Origin: RGIG9151 sp963635575
GTDB taxonomy: Bacteria > Bacillota > Clostridia > TANB77 > RGIG9151
Assembly: GCA_963635575.1 (NCBI GenBank)
Contig: CAVHFU010000031.1
Coordinates: 1-17,192, forward strand
Direction of reading: 5' to 3'
Length of the DNA stretch: 17,192 bases
Under the pieces are notes generated by a model. That model worked only from the letters and a program-made list of their open reading frames with translations. It had not been told where the DNA came from and searched no databases. Shown one piece after another: positions 14,430-17,192 of the stretch; position 1 is the first letter of the stretch, and each line of letters opens with the position of its first letter. A program made the translations under genes and the position numbers.

Positions 14430-14457
14430 GTATAGCAAAAAATTTTTTTATTGTCAA
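14429..14457 (-). promoter_or_regulatory. Sigma-A promoter of the efflux operon
   Basis: The -35 box TTGACA (14452-14457) and -10 box TATACT (14429-14434) have a 17-bp spacer. The -35 box begins four bases after the preceding operon's terminator. Confidence 0.9.
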
Positions 14458-14460
14458 TAG

Positions 14461-14495
14461 AAAAAAGTGCTAAGTTTTGCACTCAGCACTTTTTT
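14461..14495. terminator. Bidirectional intrinsic terminator
   Basis: The stem AAAAAAGTGCT-A-AGT / ACT-C-AGCACTTTTTT with a short loop has A/T tracts on both sides, so it can stop transcription from either direction. On the minus strand it ends the exported-protein operon, about 90 bp after the last gene. The 14496-14586 gap also holds a smaller + strand hairpin (CTTTGG/CCAAAG) of unknown meaning. Confidence 0.88.
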
Positions 14496-14586
14496 AAAGT
14501 CAGCTCTTTGGAGGAATTGCCAAAGTAAAACATATGGAATATAATCCCAAAAATCAAGATAAGTTTTTTATCAACCTGTCTTTTTT

Positions 14587-14766
14587 CTAATTTATTGCCG
14601 AAACCAATAAGATAGTTGCCCCAATATATAATGCCATTAAAACGGCTACAATTGAAAGAATAACTATATTAACTATCTTTAAAGACTTACATTTACCTTT
14701 AATGCTCACAAACACTATTCCGAATATAGCTAAAGCTAAAAATAATATTGCCATCCATAGTTCCAT
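14587..14766 (-). CDS. Small membrane protein, two helices
   Basis: This 59-residue protein begins MELWMAILFLALAIFG. It has a first hydrophobic helix (about 3-21), a short basic loop (K-G-K-C-K-S-L-K) and a second helix (about 30-55). The positive loop suggests both termini face outside. GGAGAG lies 8 bp before the chosen ATG; a GTG three codons earlier is too near the RBS. It is 18 bp after the acidic lipoprotein gene and is the last gene of that operon. I do not recognise the family; small proteins of this shape often act as membrane partners, but no function can be assigned. Confidence 0.75.
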   Translation of the reverse strand: MELWMAILFLALAIFGIVFVSIKGKCKSLKIVNIVILSIVAVLMALYIGATILLVSAIN

Positions 14767-14784
14767 ATTAAACACTCTCCGTTT

Positions 14785-15351
14785 TTAACCTAATGTTTCA
14801 TCCTCGTCTTCTTCATTACCATCAAAATTCATATCGTCATCAAGGTCTTCTCCCAAATCCATATCATTATCGTCATCATCAACATTAGTTAAACTAGCAC
14901 CTGTAACATCATTATCGGCATAGTAATCATACTCAGAAAGATATGTTATTTCTCCCATTTCATTAAGCTTATATGAAAATCTCGTGTTGTACACAAACTC
15001 ATTATTCTTTACACCGGCTTTCCACCATTCTTCATAAAACTCTTTAGCATCAAAATACTGAGTTACACTTCTTGCCCCAACAACACCGAAAGTTTGTGCC
15101 TCACCATAAAACTCCTCAGCTAAAGGCAATATGTAACTAGCAGCATTTGCCTCTTGAGATGTATAAACATCAACACAATACCTATCATCATCGCTACGAA
15201 GCATCTGGTAAACTGATAAATACTCTACACCCTCCAAATCTGACTCGGATATATTGCTTATGTCATTTGCACTTATAACGTCATTCCCACAAGCAGTAAA
15301 CGTCAAACAAAGAACAAATAGCATACTAAAAACAATAATTTTCTTTTTCAT
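14785..15351 (-). CDS. Lipoprotein with highly acidic C-terminal tail
   Basis: The 188-residue protein has a signal peptide with a lipobox-like FTAC ending at C21, so it is probably lipid-anchored on the outer face of the cytoplasmic membrane. Residues about 40-150 form a small mixed-structure domain (EYLSVYQMLRSDDDRYCVDVY, quoted in part; later ARSVTQYFDAKEFYEEWW). The last 33 residues contain 18 Asp/Glu, a tail that could bind Ca2+ or a basic partner. The upstream genes encode another acidic lipoprotein and a lysine-rich secreted protein, which may be such a partner; this is inference. I do not recognise the family. The lipobox has Phe rather than Leu at -3, so lipidation is likely but not certain. 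Confidence 0.8.
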   Translation of the reverse strand: MKKKIIVFSMLFVLCLTFTACGNDVISANDISNISESDLEGVEYLSVYQMLRSDDDRYCVDVYTSQEANAASYILPLAEEFYGEAQTFGVVGARSVTQYFDAKEFYEEWWKAGVKNNEFVYNTRFSYKLNEMGEITYLSEYDYYADNDVTGASLTNVDDDDNDMDLGEDLDDDMNFDGNEEDEDETLG

Positions 15352-15365
15352 ATTTTTTCTCCTTC

Positions 15366-16433
15366 TTATAAAAGTTCATCAATATCATTTACTACTAATA
15401 TATTAATTGAAAAATCTTTTTCAGCATCGTCCACTTTTAATTTTCCGGTCACTGTCGTTTCTCCAGCCGAAACAGCGGTTATTGTGTCCCCATCAACAGA
15501 AATAATAGAACTGTCCTCCGAGGTTGCAGTAATTGTGTAAGGTAAATTCCAAGGCAACTTTGCAACTAGTTTTTCAGAATTTCCAACAACAAGTAAAGTA
15601 CCATTCTCAGTCTCAACACTTGCTACTTGGATAGGCTCGTCAAAAATAGTTACAAAATCCGTAAGCTCTACATCATCTTCTCCTTCGCCCTCCGAGAAAT
15701 TATCGCCAAGTCCGTCATCATCATAGTACTCATCATATAAATAAGTTTGAGCCTCCATCATGCTCTTGGCAGAACCATATATCAAAGTAGTATCCATTCC
15801 TTCATCTACACGATAAACCGAAGTCATATCCTTTGCAATAATGAATGGATATTCAGTTCCCAATATATTATCAGTGGCGGTTACAGTATAAAACCAATCT
15901 CCCACCAGACTCTCCGGTGGATTTACTGTATATCCTTCTATTCCACCATATAGTCCTGTTAAATCCTCAGATAAATAGCCTAAAATTGTCACAGCTGATT
16001 CATCAGAAACCTCTATTCCTTCATTTGTAAATGCATATTTTCCATCCGGAGAAATACTAAGTTCACCGGTATGCGTGATTTCAACACTCTTTAAATCATC
16101 AGATATTTGAAGATTAACACTTATAGGATTTTCATCATTTTGGTATGCTATAGTTCCTGAATTATTTTCCGTATGCATAACACTGGAAATTACTGTTTCA
16201 ATAGCCTCTGTTTCAGATTCACTGCCCTCCATAAGCTTAAGTTCAACAATAACGTCATCTTTGCCCAAATACTTCATACTAAGAACACCATTACTGTATT
16301 CCGAGCTATTCTCTCTTGCATAAGAACCACAGACCTCTTTCCAAAGGCTATTATCTTCTTCATCACCAAAGCAGCCGGTACAACAAATAGCAATCATAAA
16401 AAACATAGTCAAAAATTTAAATGTATTTTTCAT
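15366..16433 (-). CDS. Lipoprotein with C-terminal bacterial Ig-like domain
   Basis: The 355-residue protein has a signal peptide with CTGC lipobox (C21). After it come a beta-rich N-terminal region (about 30-190) with two lipocalin-like short stretches (SLWKEVCGSYARE and ESLVGDWFYTVTA), an acidic linker (about 230-260) and a C-terminal Big_2-type Ig-like domain. The last shows the typical SVDGDTITAVSAGETTVTG pattern near 310-330. Big_2 domains are common in surface proteins of Firmicutes and serve adhesion or display. The gene is 14 bp downstream of the secreted protein gene with AGGAGGCGATAGAAT before its ATG, and 14 bp upstream of the acidic lipoprotein, so all are one transcript. The N-terminal part is not a family I know. 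Confidence 0.8.
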   Translation of the reverse strand: MKNTFKFLTMFFMIAICCTGCFGDEEDNSLWKEVCGSYARENSSEYSNGVLSMKYLGKDDVIVELKLMEGSESETEAIETVISSVMHTENNSGTIAYQNDENPISVNLQISDDLKSVEITHTGELSISPDGKYAFTNEGIEVSDESAVTILGYLSEDLTGLYGGIEGYTVNPPESLVGDWFYTVTATDNILGTEYPFIIAKDMTSVYRVDEGMDTTLIYGSAKSMMEAQTYLYDEYYDDDGLGDNFSEGEGEDDVELTDFVTIFDEPIQVASVETENGTLLVVGNSEKLVAKLPWNLPYTITATSEDSSIISVDGDTITAVSAGETTVTGKLKVDDAEKDFSINILVVNDIDELL

Positions 16434-16447
16434 ATTCTATCGCCTCC

Positions 16448-17155
16448 TTATATGTCAAGATAATAGGTCTTTTGAATAGGACTAGCTCCGGGACAGGAAA
16501 TCTTTACTGTGTAATTACCCGAATAACATCTTAATCCGCCCTTGCTAGGATAGAAATTCCATTTAAACCAACCAGTTTCATTATCTGTCTTTCTAGCCGG
16601 TCCGGTATGCTTATATACTAAATCAGAATACTCGTCATATATTTCAATAGTTCCCTTCTTGCCTTTTAAGCTTGAATATTTAACATTAAATACAATAGAC
16701 TTATTCCCCTGAGTATCATATTTATAATTTGCAGACCCAAAAGATAATTTACCGGCACTATGATTTATAGTATATTTCCAAGTAAATTTTCTGTATGGTC
16801 CTGCATATGAACTTGTATACCCACTCATTAAATTAAGTACGAAAGTATACTTGCCACCTGGCAATTTAGAATACTTAGCCAAATAATTCTTGTTTAATAC
16901 GCTGTTTTTATTTAACTTACTCCCCTTCCAAGTAAAAACCTTCTTACCAGATGAATTAACAACATACGGTTCAACATAGTATTCGTTATCGCCACTATTG
17001 TTTGTCATCTTAAAACTCATTGCATATTTGCCGTCTTTTGTGTAACTATCATTTCTTTTTACATATAATCCAACTTCACTAGATTTTATTGCATAAGATT
17101 GAGTACACAATAAACAACTACAAATAATAGCCACTACCATAAACAACTTTTTCAT
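16448..17155 (-). CDS. Secreted lysine-rich beta-sandwich protein, unknown function
   Basis: The 235-residue protein has a Sec signal peptide ending QSYA (about residue 22) and no lipobox or sorting signal, so it is probably secreted. The mature part looks like two similar beta-sandwich units, each ending with a strand that fits an Ig or fibronectin fold: GGKYTFVLNLMSGY (about 100-113) and SGNYTVKISCPG (about 213-224). Paired NNSGDNEYYVEPYVV and GNKSIVFNVKYSSL segments open them. It is rich in Lys, Tyr and Ser, contrasting with the acidic lipoproteins encoded downstream. AGGAGGG lies about 5 bp before the ATG. I do not recognise the family. It is the first gene of the operon visible here. Confidence 0.8.
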   Translation of the reverse strand: MKKLFMVVAIICSCLLCTQSYAIKSSEVGLYVKRNDSYTKDGKYAMSFKMTNNSGDNEYYVEPYVVNSSGKKVFTWKGSKLNKNSVLNKNYLAKYSKLPGGKYTFVLNLMSGYTSSYAGPYRKFTWKYTINHSAGKLSFGSANYKYDTQGNKSIVFNVKYSSLKGKKGTIEIYDEYSDLVYKHTGPARKTDNETGWFKWNFYPSKGGLRCYSGNYTVKISCPGASPIQKTYYLDI

Positions 17156-17185
17156 ATAAGCCCTCCTTATATTTTTTTACACTTC

Positions 17186-17191
17186 ATTATA
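17186..17191 (-). promoter_or_regulatory. Probable -10 box at the window edge
   Basis: TATAAT lies about 30 bp upstream of the secreted-protein ATG. The matching -35 would be beyond the right edge, so the promoter cannot be confirmed. Confidence 0.4.
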
Positions 17192-17192
17192 T

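Noticed and set aside
14534..14590. A + strand 18-codon ORF beginning MEYNPKNQDKFFINLS, which recalled the N-terminus of some transposases
   Set aside because: It has no properly spaced RBS (GGAGG is 19 bp away), stops at once and has no further transposase-like sequence; too short to support even as a relic.

Overview
The window is AT-rich DNA from a low-GC Firmicute, most likely a member of the class Clostridia. This rests on the strong GGAGG-type ribosome binding sites, the consensus TTGACA-N17-TATAAT promoters, and recognisable Firmicute genes (remB, gyrB, lspA, long-form hpf, mgtE). Every well-supported gene is on the minus strand, so the text below runs from high to low coordinates, in the direction of transcription. 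I had only the sequence: family names come from motif recognition, not searches.

Region 1 (17192-14461) is a four-gene operon of exported proteins of unknown role: a lysine-rich secreted protein, a lipoprotein ending in a bacterial Ig-like domain, a lipoprotein with a very acidic tail, and a small two-helix membrane protein. A bidirectional terminator closes it.

Region 2 (14457-9493) is a complete MacAB-TolC-like efflux operon: TetR-family repressor, ABC ATPase, HlyD/MacA-like adaptor, MacB-like permease and a TolC-family coiled-coil protein. It has a consensus promoter overlapped by two palindromic operators, tight or overlapping gene junctions and a strong terminator. The TolC-like protein appears to lack the beta-barrel segments, yet the adaptor keeps the TolC-docking Arg-Leu-Ser motif. 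This is odd if the host has one membrane.

Region 3 (9376-7717) is the magnesium transporter gene mgtE. Its roughly 220-nt leader contains a well-initiated 41-codon ORF and crossing inverted repeats that end in a terminator-like U-tract. It does not look like an M-box and may be a different kind of attenuator.

Region 4 (7694-562) holds an orphan family-5 solute-binding protein, then remB-gyrB (normally beside recF and gyrA near oriC, here without them), lspA, a response regulator with an HD-GYP c-di-GMP phosphodiesterase domain, an RNHCP zinc-ribbon protein and the ribosome hibernation factor hpf.

Region 5 (500-1) is the most interesting part: a compact locus with the exact layout of a type III (RNA-protein) toxin-antitoxin system. 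It has a consensus promoter, two 53-bp tandem repeats with a covarying hairpin, an intrinsic terminator, a strong RBS and then a toxin-like ORF. The ORF stops after 51 codons, just where an insertion sequence with its own extended -10 promoter and transposase start appears to begin. The likely reading is a type III system whose toxin gene was broken by an IS element.
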